Positions 1 through 12,215 of a stretch of 64,000 nt of DNA are shown here, piece after piece. The position numbers and the translations under genes were made by a program. Each line of letters starts with the position of its first letter. Position 1 is the first letter of the stretch. Below the pieces are notes generated by a model. That model saw only the letters and a list, made by a program, of their open reading frames with translations. It made no database searches and was not told where the DNA came from. This DNA comes from Epiperipatus broadwayi (Eukaryota > Onychophora > Udeonychophora > Euonychophora > Peripatidae): contig JAQFVV010006342.1 in the NCBI GenBank assembly GCA_028023455.1, forward strand, positions 2,625,001 to 2,689,000, in the 5' to 3' direction.

Positions 1-574
1 TATCAGTTTTCATTAACCTGTTTTCTTTCCATATTAAAGAAAATTCTGATGTTTGTATTTTTTTTTAAATCCTTCCTTGATAGAGTTGGGGGGGGGGGGT
101 CATTGTTAAATTATGATGAAACAAACAAAAATGTCAACAAGCATCTTTTTTTTTTTAATTTACAGAGAATTTAACTTTTTTGAAAAAAAATCTGTTTATT
201 CATTTAGATCAGGGATCGGCAAATTTCTTAATACGAAGAGCTATTATATCTCCCTCTTCCCTAATAGGAAAGATGTATCCCCCACCGCAGTAAATAATAA
301 CGTGCAAGGCTAAAACAGAAGCGCCTTAAAATGCATACGTAAATAGCAACAAGGAAAGATGTGAAAATATGTTCATGAAAAATACGAATTTCTGAATGGC
401 TGTGCATATATTTGAACATTTATTTTAGTAAAAATAAAAAATTACTTTGATTTATTCACAAAATTTCTAATAATTAAATATTCATCATATACAATAATTA
501 CTATCCTATAATAAGGCTGAATTCAAGAAACAACCTTATAATGCGAATTTTTCTTTTCCTATATATTTATTCAC
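1..574. other. AT-rich non-coding DNA, no gene seen
   Basis: Unique-looking AT-rich sequence with a 12-base G run near 88-99 and several A/T homopolymers. The small open frames have no coding character. If the kinase-like exon at 23.3-23.5 kb is real, this may be its intron or downstream DNA. Confidence 0.6.
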
Positions 575-589
575 AAATTGCTAGAGGAA

Positions 590-684
590 TCAAGCGTTGG
601 TGGTCAACTGGTCAGCCGCCTTACAAGCAGTTGTCCCGGGATCGCCGGTTCGCTTCCCGGCCGATGCTTTGACACATAAAAAAA
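590..684 (+). repeat. tRNA-derived SINE (copy 1) with target-site duplication
   Basis: Compact tRNA-like sequence with a box A-like segment at 601-613 and a canonical box B (GGTTCGCTTCC) at 647-657. The anticodon-arm region can be drawn with loop TTACAA, suggesting tRNA-Val(UAC)-like ancestry. The copy ends in GACACATAAA and an A-rich tail. It is flanked by near-identical 15-mers at 575-589 and 685-699 (one mismatch), the mark of target-primed retrotransposition. It is much more GC-rich than its surroundings. It is read as a SINE rather than a tRNA gene because of the tail, the target duplication and two further dispersed copies. Confidence 0.82.
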
Positions 685-867
685 AAATTGCTAAAGGAAA
701 TAAAAATATCTTTATGTTTATTATGATATAAAGAGCCATGTGCTTGGGGTTAAAGGCCACATTTGGCTGACAAGCCACAGTTTGCAGATCCCTGATTTAG
801 CTAAGAAATGGAAGATAAATAAATCATTAACAAACTTTCATACACAGAGTGCCATCTAAAGTTTTTT

Positions 868-970
868 TCTTTCTTATGTGTCATAGCATCAGCCGGGAAG
901 CGAACCCACTTTCCCGGGACAACTGCTTGTAAAGCAGCTGACGCTGACCCCTCGACCACCAATGCTTGAC
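868..970 (-). repeat. tRNA-derived SINE (copy 2)
   Basis: Reverse-strand copy of the same family. On the minus strand it runs from GGTGGTCGAGGGGTCA (box A region) through box B (GGGTTCGCTTCC) to GATGCTATGACACATAAG. A short direct repeat AAGTTTTTT at 859-867 and 971-979 is a probable target duplication. The anticodon stem (GCTGC/GCAGT) is better kept than in copy 1. It lies about 180 bp from copy 1 in opposite orientation. Confidence 0.8.
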
Positions 971-979
971 AAGTTTTTT

Positions 980-1814
980 CCTGTTTAAAATCAAGTTTTT
1001 TTTCTTTTTTGTTTTGATTTTAAACAAGAAATCATTCTTTATTTTTATTATTTCTAAGAATAAATATTCTATATTATTTTTTTGTTTCTAAATATTTTTA
1101 ATGATCAAATAAATATTTTTGTGACTTATCATGTATATAAAACTAAGAATATAGATCTATTCTTTTATTTATTCAGTACTTCAGGACTGATAAAACAAAA
1201 AATGGTCATTATTTACAAGTTCATTTAAATGATTGTGAATAATATTAGTAATGTATTCAGATTTGTTTGTTTCATGAATAGGTTTATAAGGAGGGGGGGA
1301 GGTTAAAATTAAATGTTTTTGTTTATACATAGTATCACAGTAAATAAATATAAATGAACTAGGGGTCCACTATTTAGTAAAAGCAGTTAGTGAAATAATA
1401 AGAATATGATTATTTTACTTTCTGGTGAATAGAATTGCAAACAATACTAGTAGAATTTATTCATCATCATCAATAAGGAGTCTTTAAATAAATAAAAATT
1501 CTACCTCATTTTATTATGCAAAATGAATAGGTCTTAACAATCTTGGCTATAAATAATTTAAATATCCACTTTATACATCATTCAAAAAAAAATCTTTGTT
1601 TCTGGACAATACCTATAGTTTTTCTAATTTTTTTTTTTTATAAATGCATTCTGCATCTTATCTCCATCATACACCAGTTCAGGAATTCAAACCACTCCTT
1701 TCTCACTGTGCTTGCACTTCATGACAACCTTCACCCATGCTCAGTCTGTCAGTTTGATACGTTTCACTCCATCACTCACATGCAAAGAAGGATTAGCTTT
1801 TATCCACTTTAAAT
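980..1814. other. AT-rich non-coding DNA
   Basis: Low-complexity AT-rich sequence without recognisable repeat or gene. The open frame around 1543-1812 has no domain-like features and starts on a non-ATG codon. Confidence 0.55.
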
Positions 1815-2310
1815 TGTGCAATACATAGGGTATATGAGCACAGACTTTCACATGATCCACCACTCTCCACACTATCTCATAACACTGATACACTTGAATA
1901 CATATATGTTGAAATGATAATTAATCACCAATATACGTATTTCATGCTAAACCAGCAATCATCAGTTGGTCCAGATTACCATCTCTATACATATATGCTA
2001 TAAGTGCTCAGATATATATTAAGATAGCCAATCCTCATACTTTAATGGACAGGCTTCAATCTACTCCACCTCCAACTCTTCAACCGTCCATCCAGTTGAA
2101 AATCTGATGATGGAATGCTCAAAGGCCACCCTGAGGCTGAGATTCTTGTCACACCCATGTTGACCTAAGGCCAATATGCCCCCTCATGAACAGGACATAA
2201 TGCATTTAATACATATACAAGAGATAGGCAGACATCTCTACTATGTAATAACTGAAACACACAGGCTTATTATATACCTATGTCTATATATATATAGGGT
2301 ATATATTACA
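1815..2310 (-). repeat. Family C repeat, minus orientation
   Basis: Nearly 500 bp copy of a dispersed repeat also present at about 29.93, 32.40, 33.56 and 60.66 kb. Diagnostic segments are the reverse complements of ATCTGGACCAACTGATGA and GGACAGGCTTCAATCTACTC, plus a block reading GTCAACATGGGTGTGACAAG on the minus strand. The motif AGGGTATAT occurs near both ends (about 1828 and 2297), as expected if the copy is slightly longer than one circular unit. The minus strand contains a hammerhead-like core. Confidence 0.75.
1939..1965 (-). ncRNA. Hammerhead-like core in family C
   Basis: The minus strand reads CTGATGA, then a hairpin with stem TGCT/AGCA and loop GGTTT (one mismatched T.T closing position), then GAAAT. 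This has the order and spacing of the hammerhead catalytic core (CUGANGA, stem II, GAAA). Stems I and III were not resolved, so activity is not claimed. Confidence 0.45.
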
Positions 2311-3217
2311 AAATATGCAACAAAATATTTCCTATTAATTAGTCATATATGAGACTTGTCATTGATGTCAACTTCTAGAGAACAAATAACGCTACCTCAA
2401 GAAAAGATACAGTGAGTTGTTAATTTCTTTAACAGTAGGCTGTTGTTTCCTTATCCAATTAAGAAGAGATGCTTATTCATGCCCCATGTTGTTCTGCATA
2501 TATTTTGAGGGAGAGAAAGGACTTTATTGCGGGAGAATAATTAATTAAATATTTATATTATTCTCATTTTTTTTTTAAAAAATTATATTTCATCTAATGA
2601 CATCTTGGTAAAAATAATAGCAAATGTGACATTTGAAAATGAATTATTGTAATTATTAAAAAAAAAAAAAACAACAAAGCTATTGTATAATATTGTGAAG
2701 AATATAAAAACTATCAAACTGCATAATATGTTACCATGACATCGAATAAAAAGTTATTACTAGAAATTTAGTTAGTACAACACAAATATATTATTTGCAT
2801 ACATGCATCAATAATATATATATATATAATTATTGAGTTAATTTTGCTCTCACTAAAAATATATATAAGATACTTGGAAAAATAATTCCTAAAGAAAAAT
2901 AAAGACAAAATCTAATAACATAAATAATCTTAAAAGTGTTTAAGCTGGAAACAAATCTTATAAATAAATAAAACAAAATTTGGTCAAACAGACAATGGTT
3001 CAAAATATGTGTGCATCATTTACGAAACAGTACTCATATCCCATTGGAGCCACATCAATTGAAAATTAATTCATGACTGTATAATTATAGGTTGGAAAGA
3101 GATAATAATTGGGAAGAAGTAAATGGGTTTACGGTAATATAAAAAGTTTTCAAAAGGAATGTTTAATTTAGTGAGCAGAATTTCTGGGAAGACTTTCGAC
3201 ACTGAAATCAACTTTAT
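2311..3217. other. AT-rich non-coding DNA
   Basis: No gene or clear repeat seen. Contains short AT microsatellite tracts near 2288-2299 and 2815-2828 and an A run near 2660. Confidence 0.55.
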
Positions 3218-3229
3218 CTTCTAATTTAT

Positions 3230-3650
3230 AAATAATACAAAAACTTTGTCAGATAGTGAAAATTATTCTTCATGTATAAAGTGTGATACACAGAGTAGCT
3301 AAAATTCAAAAAACATTAATCACAAAAAACTATTTGCCAAGCACGTTCGGGACCATATACCAGAATCATGTTGACATATTGGAACTGAACAGTTAATATT
3401 CTAGTGCATGGTCAGTGGAACACTAGTATTATGCTGATTGGTTTATTGCAAAGTCTAAAAACATTATCAATGAGCATAACACTAGTATTCTACTGAGCAT
3501 GCCCTGGAATATTAACCGTTCAGATCCAATATGTTGCCATGATTCTGGTAAACGGTACCGAAAGCGCTTGGCAAATAGTTTTTGGTGATTAACATTGTTT
3601 GAATTTTAGCTACTTTGTTTATCACATTTTATACATGAAGAATAAATAAC
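3230..3650. mobile_element. Foldback (palindromic) element with 12-bp target-site duplication
   Basis: Two long inverted arms, about 3264-3442 and 3467-3649, match along nearly their whole length with scattered mismatches, leaving a loop of about 25 nt. The insertion is bounded by perfect 12-bp direct repeats CTTCTAATTTAT at 3218-3229 and 3651-3662. Between the left duplication and the left arm lies an unpaired tail of about 34 bp (3230-3263), so the element is asymmetric. An inverted duplicate plus a one-sided short extension and a TSD is the structure described for Penelope-type insertions and is unlike a classical TIR transposon. No coding sequence. Confidence 0.75.
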
Positions 3651-3662
3651 CTTCTAATTTAT

Positions 3663-4803
3663 CAGAACTGCAACAAAGTAACAAGAAATTAAGGCAGAAA
3701 TTGAAAAATAAATGAACTTTTTAAAAAATTAATTCGATAAACTTTGAAACAAAGATGATTTCTAAATCTAAATTAACTGGTTTCACTTAAACTAACACTA
3801 TCAGAAACAAACTTAAGCAGGACATTCTATACCTCCCCCCCCCCTCCATTAAAAAAAAACAATAGCAAATACTGCAAAAATCTGATTAACTCAATATGAT
3901 AAAACTATCAAATTAGAAATAAATAGCAACCTCTATTCCTATCCAGAACAAAAGAATCTGAAAATTGTTGAACCAAACTGAATTAAGCAACTGATTGCAA
4001 TAATGGTGTCATTTTGATCAGTAGTTGTCTCCAGAAAAAAGCTTAACTCCAACCTAAAAGCTAGTAAGAAAATTCAACAAATAACTCTCACCTGGACTCA
4101 AGTCCTCAAATATTTCTCCTGGTTGCTAATGAGATCTACAAACAGCTAACTTCTTTTCCATTTTTATGACTGACTAAAAAACTCGGCATTTTAAATGAGA
4201 TCATTCCTGTTGTGCTTGTAATAGTACCGTGTGCAATAATAATCCTTCTCGTCAAAAAGAAAATTTAACAAGCTTATGATTCTTCTTTTAGGTAACAAAT
4301 GAGTATTTATCTATTCTCAGTTACTAAGAGGATAAATTAAATCAACACCCCCACCCCCTGCAAAAATCACACAAGTCCTGACTTCTTCCTATTTCTCTAA
4401 GAAAGGGATGGATAACTTCCAGCCCTCAGAAGCTATCAATCTAATCCCTGGAAATTTTTAAAATTGTATATAAATTACCTCTGTATAAAACATGTAATGC
4501 AAATATTGAATTAAGAGTTAAGTAAAATAAAAATATTTATTTTCTCAACTATACATTTTTCTCTATCCAACCTTTATAATAGTTCTAGTTCATTCCATAA
4601 AAAAGGTGCAGGATTCTCGCAAATTATCTCTTACATAATCTATTGGATTAGGGATTTAATCTACAATGTGGAAGGCATTTTGTTTGTTTTTATAATGACT
4701 TTTGTAGATGAATGTGTACTAGTAAAAATAAAACTTGAATTTTACTTTACTTTATTATTATTATTTTGTATTTTTTATTTGTTTGTTTTTAAGATGTCCA
4801 CAT
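3663..4803. other. AT-rich non-coding DNA
   Basis: No gene recognised. A C-run at about 3834-3844 is the only notable low-complexity feature. Confidence 0.5.
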
Positions 4804-4906
4804 CAAGTAGCGTTTGTGGTCAAGAGGTCAGCACAGCTGCCTTACAAGAAGTTGTCCCAGGTTAGCAGGTTCGCTTCCCAGCAGATGCTATGACACACGA
4901 AAAAAA
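4804..4906 (+). repeat. tRNA-derived SINE (copy 3)
   Basis: Third copy of the family at about 0.6 and 0.9 kb: GTGGTCAAGAGGTCAGC (box A region), then CTGCCTTACAAGAAGTTGTC, box B GGTTCGCTTCC at 4868-4878, and the ending GATGCTATGACACACGAAAA. It is more diverged than copy 1. No convincing target duplication was found. Confidence 0.75.
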
Positions 4907-5576
4907 GTAAGATAAGAAAAATTGATACAGAAAATTATGCATTTCAAAAGAAATGGACCAACACATTTTTTTTTTTAATAGAAAGAAATAATACATTAAT
5001 GCACTTAATATGTCTGGAAAATATTTCAGTTAATAACAAATGTAATATTAAAAGGCACTATTTATCAAAACATTTTTATTACAACAAAATTATTGAGAAA
5101 GAGGTATTAAAATAGAAAACTTAAAAGGAATTTCATCAAATAGCTGACATATTCATTAAAAGTACAAATAAGCCAGAAAATTCTAAACCATTTTTTGAAA
5201 GAGAGTTTATAAAAGATTGCATCCTAGCTGCTATAGAACTTGACCAGAACATAAAAAAGAAATTCGAATATAAATATGTCATGAAGACTAATTACAAGGA
5301 GAATTGCAAAAACCATCATTAAATGTGGAACAGTCATTGATAATAATGATATTATTTTATTTTTAATTCGCAAAAAAAAATTATGGCCCTCATTTAAAAA
5401 AGGAAAGTTGAAATTGGGCTTTCGGTTAAAAAAGTACTCCACAATTAATGTATTAAGGACAAATTAATTAAATTTTTGATTAAATATAGTAAGCATAATA
5501 ATTTTGTATGGCTCACAAATGATATTATAAATACTGAAGTGACCCTTGGTAGAAAAAAGGTTCTCATCCCTGCTCT
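4907..5576. other. AT-rich non-coding DNA
   Basis: No recognisable gene or repeat; small frames only. Confidence 0.5.
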
Positions 5577-5930
5577 AAGAGGAGGTCTTTGAAATGGGTT
5601 TTTTAAAGGTATCTTATATTTATTATATTAATAAAATTCTCACTGCCTTAAATTCTTTAAAAAAAAAAAAATGTTCTATGTCTTGAAATGTTGATTATTC
5701 TGAAAAGTTTACTCAATCCACCATAAAACCATCATGTGATCACGTGATTATGTGAGAGGAGATCTTTGAAATGGGTTTTTAAAAGGTAATTTATATTTAT
5801 TATATTAATAAAATTTTCACTGCCTTAAATTCCTTTAAAAAAAATTAGGTTCTATGTCTTGAAATGTTGGTTATTCTGAAAAGCTTATTCAATCCACCAT
5901 AAAAACATCATGTGATCACGTGATCAAATG
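5577..5930. repeat. Two-copy direct tandem duplication, period 177 bp
   Basis: Copy 1 (about 5577-5753) and copy 2 (about 5754-5930) share the order TCTTTGAAATGGGTTTT, TATTTATTATATTAATAAAA, TCTATGTCTTGAAATGTTG and CATCATGTGATCACGTGAT with few substitutions and small A-run length changes. A simple local duplication; no coding potential. Confidence 0.85.
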
Positions 5931-6164
5931 ATCTTTAGTGGTTCAATCCACTATATTATTATCATCACTATTTACATGGCGAAGGAAGAGTTCTTTGCAC
6001 CAAACCGGATTACTTTCTCCAATTTTTATTCTACTTTAGACAACTTTAGTTTCAAACTAGTCAGGAATTGATTGTGATATGAAAGAATTTCCCTTTGAAA
6101 GACATGTGGGTGTGTGGGCTTCTTAAGTCTATCCAACAGTTCTAATAAAAATAATTGAATGACT

Positions 6165-6285
6165 TTATTGCATGGGAATTCATAATAAGTTTGAGTGCCG
6201 GAAGTAGCGGAACTGGAATAGATCTATGGACCCTATGGTCCAGAGTCTGAACCCTCTACCATGGCACTAAACATTGCATTTCTAA
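6165..6285 (-). repeat. Old tRNA-like SINE (family S2), minus strand
   Basis: On the minus strand: a box A-like start (TAGTGCCATGGTAGAGGG), a middle part with ACTCTGGACCATAGGGTC, a degenerate box B (CCAGTTCCGCTACTTCC) and an ending in CCCATGCAATAAAGTC. Related copies lie at about 20.7, 31.0-31.4 and 34.4 kb. The body after box B is shared, which argues for a SINE family. Confidence 0.5.
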
Positions 6286-8864
6286 TGCCAAATCATGTAC
6301 CTACTTATGCATTTCATCATCTAAAAACAAGCATATATCCAAGATTAAGAAGAGTCGATAAAAAGAAATCTTCATCCAAACACTGACAGATTTTATCTTC
6401 TGATTCTAAATATAAATATTATTCATTTCAAGAATTAACCTCAGATACAACTATGCTGTAACTTTCACTTCCTCTGAGATCTGACCAACCTCAGATAGAC
6501 AGTCAAAAAAAAATCTCATCTTTAATTCTTCATATTACTTGTTAAATTATCATTAAACTTTTCAGCAGAAAAATGGATTACAGTTCCTGAAACTACTTTT
6601 CCTACCTTTCACTCAGCTCTGAGAAGAGCTATCTTCAAGATATGGACTAAACTATAACTGATAAAACTTCAATAAGCCATTGCCTCTTGTGTGGAACAAA
6701 ACAACTTAAAACTCAAGTTCTCCATGTTTTCATTTCCAAATCCTTTTTCTAGAACCATGTACAAGAATATCTTCAATGAACAGTTAGAATTAAACCAAAC
6801 CCAGTTACTTCAAAACATTATTGACTTCATCTTTATAAATATATTCAGGTGTGCCACTATCAACCACTACCAGCTTCATATCTCTAATATAAATCAGTTT
6901 TAATTCTCTTAACGTTAATAATCTCCTTTGTTATATAAATATTTGACAGTAAACAAAAATGTCACAAAGTATTTTGCAGATATAATTATGATTAAAAGAA
7001 ATATATTAAAATTTGAATATAAGATACAATGGAATGATTGTTCATCCTTCCACATGGTGTTAGAAATGGATAGAAACTATGCCCTAAACCTGCATAATAG
7101 TACAATCAAAGATATCATATTGTTAACCTGGTCGTGGTGCTTCAGATGTCTGATACCTCTAGCTCAAGTAAAGGTGATTTGTAAAATGTATGTGTAAGGA
7201 GAAGGATAGTCTATGTTTCTGCTCTATTGGATGGTATAATAATGTGGTCTTCATATGAGATAGGCGCTAATAAAAATTTGATGGAATTCAATACTTTCTT
7301 TAGTTGCATTAGCGTTATCCTCTTAAAGAAAAACCCATGCTCACCCCTATCATGAAAACTACAAAATCTTACCCTCTTCATAGCATTATGCTGATGAGTT
7401 CTAACACCAGATCATTAATCAGATATTCCATCCAAGAAAATATTGATATCCAAACAAATAGAAATCAGACACGCCATTAATTTGTGAATCAATTTATGAA
7501 TAGCAAAATTAAAATTAGGGTAAGAGACGAGTTGATGCTTATTAAATGAAAATATATATTAAAAAAAAAAATTGAATATAGCAGATAGCAAAAATAAACA
7601 CATTTAGGAAGTATATTTATTTGTGCGAATAATATTTATATGTACAATATATACAAACATTCTTTATACACATAAATATAAAGTATAAAAGTAATATGAT
7701 AGCTTCAGATACGTTTCATTTTGGCAAAAATTAGGTATGTTAATTTATTTGTATACAAATAAAAGTAAAATCCTATTAGCGGCCTTTCAAAGAATATTAA
7801 GCAACAACATATTAGCCATTTACTTATAACTTACGGATATCAAATATCCAGAATTACACCGCCACCGCTTATCAGAAATATTTAACAACCACAACGGCAT
7901 CCCAATAAATTAAGATGCAATTCACCTATGAACTCTTCCTTTATTTAAAGGCTGTAGCAGTTCTCTCTTAATATCACTTTACAACCACTCTTAAACATAA
8001 TACATCACAGCAAGCTATAGATGGCATCTTTTTTACTAGGTCATAAATCTGAGAAACTTTGTAGATTTACGAACTTGTTTTTCAACAGATTTCTTTATTA
8101 ACATTGCTATATTGTTTAATGTTAGAGATGCAATTTAGAATTTAATACAATATCTACTATAGAAGAATGTTTTAATCTTAATAAATAAACAATTTCATTT
8201 CAAAAGTTTGGTTCATTTAAAAAATACAAATAATGATTTTGTATATGCATAACTGGGCGATGGGTGGACACAAAAGTTCTCTATCTCGTGAAATTAAGTT
8301 ATTATATAAATGCAAGATTGTAAACAATTTAAATTCTATCAATGTCCACAATACTAGGTAACAAGCACAATTTAATTACTTCATATATTATCATATGTCA
8401 ACATGGATGTGCAAACTCAGGTATTTGATATTTCTAGATCACCTGATGGACAAAGATTGTTCACAAAATGATAAAGATGGTCAGATTTTATATCTTGGTA
8501 GATAACTGTGATACAGTGGAGTTAAAATGAGTGATGCACAGATAAAAATAAAAACTTTTTTAAGTATATTGTAATTATCATCATTTTCAACCATTACCAA
8601 TCCATTGCAGGATGAAGATCTCTCTAAGACAAATCCAGTTTCTCTGATTTTTAGCCTCTTTTCCATCATTCCAGCACATTACTTTATTTCATTCATCTAT
8701 TTAACATATATCTCTGTTTAGGTCTTTTATAATTTCTTGGAATTCAGTTTAAAATGTCAATTGTTCATTTATTTACATATTGTTAGATAACAAATATAAT
8801 TTAATGGCAGTATATACAGTAATAAATAATCCCACTGCATAACACTATACTGAAATAAATATAC
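6286..8864. other. AT-rich non-coding DNA
   Basis: No protein family recognised on either strand. Open frames at about 6691-6903 and 6928-7197 have AT-driven composition and no motif or splice context that I can support. Confidence 0.5.
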
Positions 8865-8974
8865 AAATATTAAATCACCCCACATGGTTAAGAAATCCAG
8901 CACCGCCCTCTGTGAACTAATATATAAATACATTAGAGTTCGTATTTCAAAATATGTGGGGTGATTTAATATTT
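8865..8974. mobile_element. Short MITE-like element with perfect 21-bp terminal inverted repeats
   Basis: The 21-mer at 8865-8885 is the exact reverse complement of 8954-8974 (core ATCACCCCACAT / ATGTGGGGTGAT). The 68-bp centre is unrelated and contains CAGCACCGCCCTCTG. Total length is 110 bp. No unambiguous target duplication, so it could also be an unclassified inverted repeat. Confidence 0.55.
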
Positions 8975-11707
8975 ACATTAATAAATGTATGTGCAAGTGT
9001 GTGTGTGTGCATCATAAATCACAAACATCCACCAGTTAGTTATTGGTTAAAAAAATTGCCTTAACGCAATTTTCTATAGCAATTGTGTAAATCCTAGCAA
9101 TAAAGAACTCACATTGAATGATTAGAAAATCAGAATTAGATGCTAATAATATAATCTTAGATATGTTTACATATATTGAAAAGCAGATGAATGAATACAA
9201 GAAACTAGTTGTCATAAATTCCTTCTCTTGAGCCACAAATATAAAAATAGTCTTTCAATTTCCAGAGAAAAATAGCTAGATATCCAATTACTAATCATTA
9301 GTGAAAGATTGCCAAAATTGTTTTAAGTACTGCTATCCAACTTTACTAGGACATGGCAGCTGTAACAGAATGATCCCATTCTTATGGCATCATGATTCAC
9401 ATCATAAAACGAGTAAACAAAAATAGACATACAGAATGAAAATGTTAAGTTGGATGGAAAATTATTATATTTTTTAAATATAAACATACTAAATTCAATA
9501 AAATAATTTTTCAGATAATGTCATAAGTTTCTGGGGCAAAATCTTGTTAAACAAATCCATGTACTTCTTTCTTAATCATATTCCTTTCCAATCAATTTAT
9601 AAAATCCTTCTGCTAACATTGATGCATTCTCTTTTCTTATTCCATCTTAATAAAAATTGCTCTTATAATTCAATGTTTTATTTTATTTTTGTCATATTCT
9701 CTGTTCTCCTCATAATTTATCCTGTTTCTCTTTCAACATCATAAATAAATGTTCTACATTTCCTTTCCATTTCATATAAATCATATCATAGTTCAAATTC
9801 TCAACTACTGTTTCATCTTTCTTTTATATTTAAAACGCCTGTCTTTGTCCCCAAATAATAAGCTCCCTTTATGTGTAGTTATCATCTCTTCTTTCATAAT
9901 TCTTTTTTCATTCTTATAAAAATGATCTAAATTATTTTTTATTCATATTTATATTCTATTCCTCTCTTTTTAATCAAGTCATTTAGCCCCCTAAATTCCT
10001 TGTTTATACATCTATTCTTTTTTCTGATAAAAAAGATCCAAACAGCCTAAAAAGACTCTCTAACAGCCTCTTGAAGAAACCAGAACTCGCCAGGTTTACC
10101 AATTACTAGATCATGAAAATTTGGGCAATTCTTTCTTCTAGACAAGAAATGTTTTGATATCTGTTTACTGATCAATACAAAATGGTTAGATAGATTAACT
10201 CTGGATTAGCCACTTGAAAAAAAGATTCTAAGTTTAGCAAAAAATTGTAAAACCTTTTTAGTACAGGCTGTTCGTTGTTCTCTTCCCATCATCCCTTTAA
10301 ATCCTGTTTTCCCTAAACTATTTTCTTCATATATTGTAACCTTCCAAATATTTTTAAATTGCTTTTAATTTCCTCATTAAAAAAGTCCTCTCATTTTCTC
10401 TAATTCGTTTTGAATTCTATCAGAAACTTTCTGACCCCTTCCTCCACTAATAAAAAATATATTATTTCAGATGTTATATGAGAAACGTACCAAATTTTTA
10501 ATCATTTTATATTTTGCCTTTTTTTTTTGTTCCAGAGAGGATATTTTTATCACTTTATAGTCTACTACGTGTATGTCCTATTTTGGGGCAGCCCTGATCA
10601 CACACACACGCAAAAATTCCAACGTTTGATTCACTTTCTATCTTAAAAAAAATTAAGTTATATAATAAAGAATTAACCCTCCAACTCCGGAGTTATCTAA
10701 ATCATCTCCACATCATTTGAAGAATCACACGTCACTCCTTAGTTACTAAGATATAATAAGACGATGTGATGTCCGCTGACCTTGGTTTATATTCCCAGAA
10801 GAAAGACAGAAAAGTATTTTTAACAACGATTAGTTTCTAAGAATTAAATATAACTATTTATTCTAAAAATATTTTAAAATATCACTTCTAAAATGGTTAA
10901 AAGGAATGCTTTTATCTAAATTTTTAAAAAATAACAACAATTATCAAAATCATTTAAAAATTTGATGTGTGCGGTCATTTCTTCATTGCGGTTGACATCG
11001 TTAACAATATTCTATGCCTAACTCGAATTCAAAACTCTAATATTATAATTATACAATGACCAAGAGTAATTATTAGAAGTTAAGTAACATATAAAACTTT
11101 AAGACAATCAATTCATATTTAAATTAGCTACTTTTTAAAATGAGCTTTTTACAAAAGATTATCTCAGGTGTAGTGATTAGTGATTTGAATAGGTAATCCA
11201 TTTGGATCTGCAATAGAATTCAGATTTTTAAGTTTCAGAGAATTGTGTAAACAGGTTCAGAACTTTTTTTTAAGTAATCCCCTGTAGGCAATTGAGTTAT
11301 CCTTTCAGTTTTGGTCAGTAAATGGGTATTTTCATATTCTTAATTAGCAACTAAAGATCTTAGTGTTATCTGAATATTGACTAATAATCAATCAAAAAGA
11401 AATGCTCATGATATTGCAGTTGAAGAATATAATATTGACACACTGTGTAATGAACACAATATTTTATCTTGTGTTACATTATTGAATATATCATAGCATG
11501 TTACCTGATATTTCTTACTATTTTTTCTAATGATTTTCAAACTTTTTTTTCCCTCCAGGATCTGTTTAAAATGGAAGTAAACTGATCCACTGAAAATTAA
11601 GTTTTTTGATTCAAAAAGAATGTGGCAATAAAAATTGCAATTAAATCATCATTTGGCATATGAGATTGCTAAGAAATCAGAGATTTGTAATCCTAATTGA
11701 ATCATTC
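8975..11707. other. AT-rich non-coding DNA
   Basis: No gene or mobile element recognised. A (GT)n tract near 8996-9008 and a (CA)n tract near 10601-10609 are the only simple repeats of note. Confidence 0.5.
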
Positions 11708-11800
11708 AGTTAAAAAATATTAGATTCTGGAGCTGAAAGTCTGGGAGCAACAGCCCCAATTCTGCAACTTGGAATTTCCAATTAATAAATCATTCAATTA
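11708..11800 (+). repeat. Degenerate S2 SINE-like fragment
   Basis: Contains GATTCTGGAGCTGAAAGTCT and a box B-like CAATTCTGCAACTTGGAATTTCC, followed by AATAAATCATTCAATTA as in the copies near 31.1 kb. Heavily decayed. Confidence 0.3.
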
Positions 11801-11924
11801 TTTTATTAGCCATTCTCTCATGTAATCTCTTCCTCTTTTATGATACCATCACAACCCTCCATTCATTCCTGAAAGTAAGCTTCCTATTTAACTTATTATT
11901 TCTTAATACTCATAATATTCACTA

Positions 11925-12215
11925 ATATCACATGATCATTCTTTATGCTTACACAAGCTGTTTACACAGAGGTAAAACTTTCCATACATTAGTCGCGCTC
12001 AATGCAAGCCAGAGTAATCAATAAATGCAAGAAGTTTTGTGCATAAAATCCCTATCTAGTTCCTACTCATCCAATATCCCCAGACTAGTTTCTAACTTGT
12101 GGCTTTCACCAGTGAGGAGCCTTGAATTTGAGAGCATTGCACTTTAGATCTTAGGTTCTAATGCAATCCTTTAGCAGTCATCTTTTATCTTATTATTTGA
12201 GTTCAAAATGATTCA
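11925..12215 (-). repeat. Family A repeat, partial copy
   Basis: Minus-oriented copy of the dispersed family A: CATCACATGATCA, then an AAAACTTTCCATAC segment, CAAGCCAGAGTAATCAAT, GTGCATAAAATCCCTATCTAG, CCTACTCATCCAATATCCCC and TCTAATGCAATCC. On the minus strand 12088-12112 reads CTGGTGA, a hairpin, then GAAAC, a one-base-changed hammerhead-like core. Confidence 0.75.

Noticed and set aside
601-660. Possible functional tRNA gene
   Set aside because: Has an A-rich tail, target duplication and dispersed copies, and the acceptor stem does not close; a SINE explains it better.
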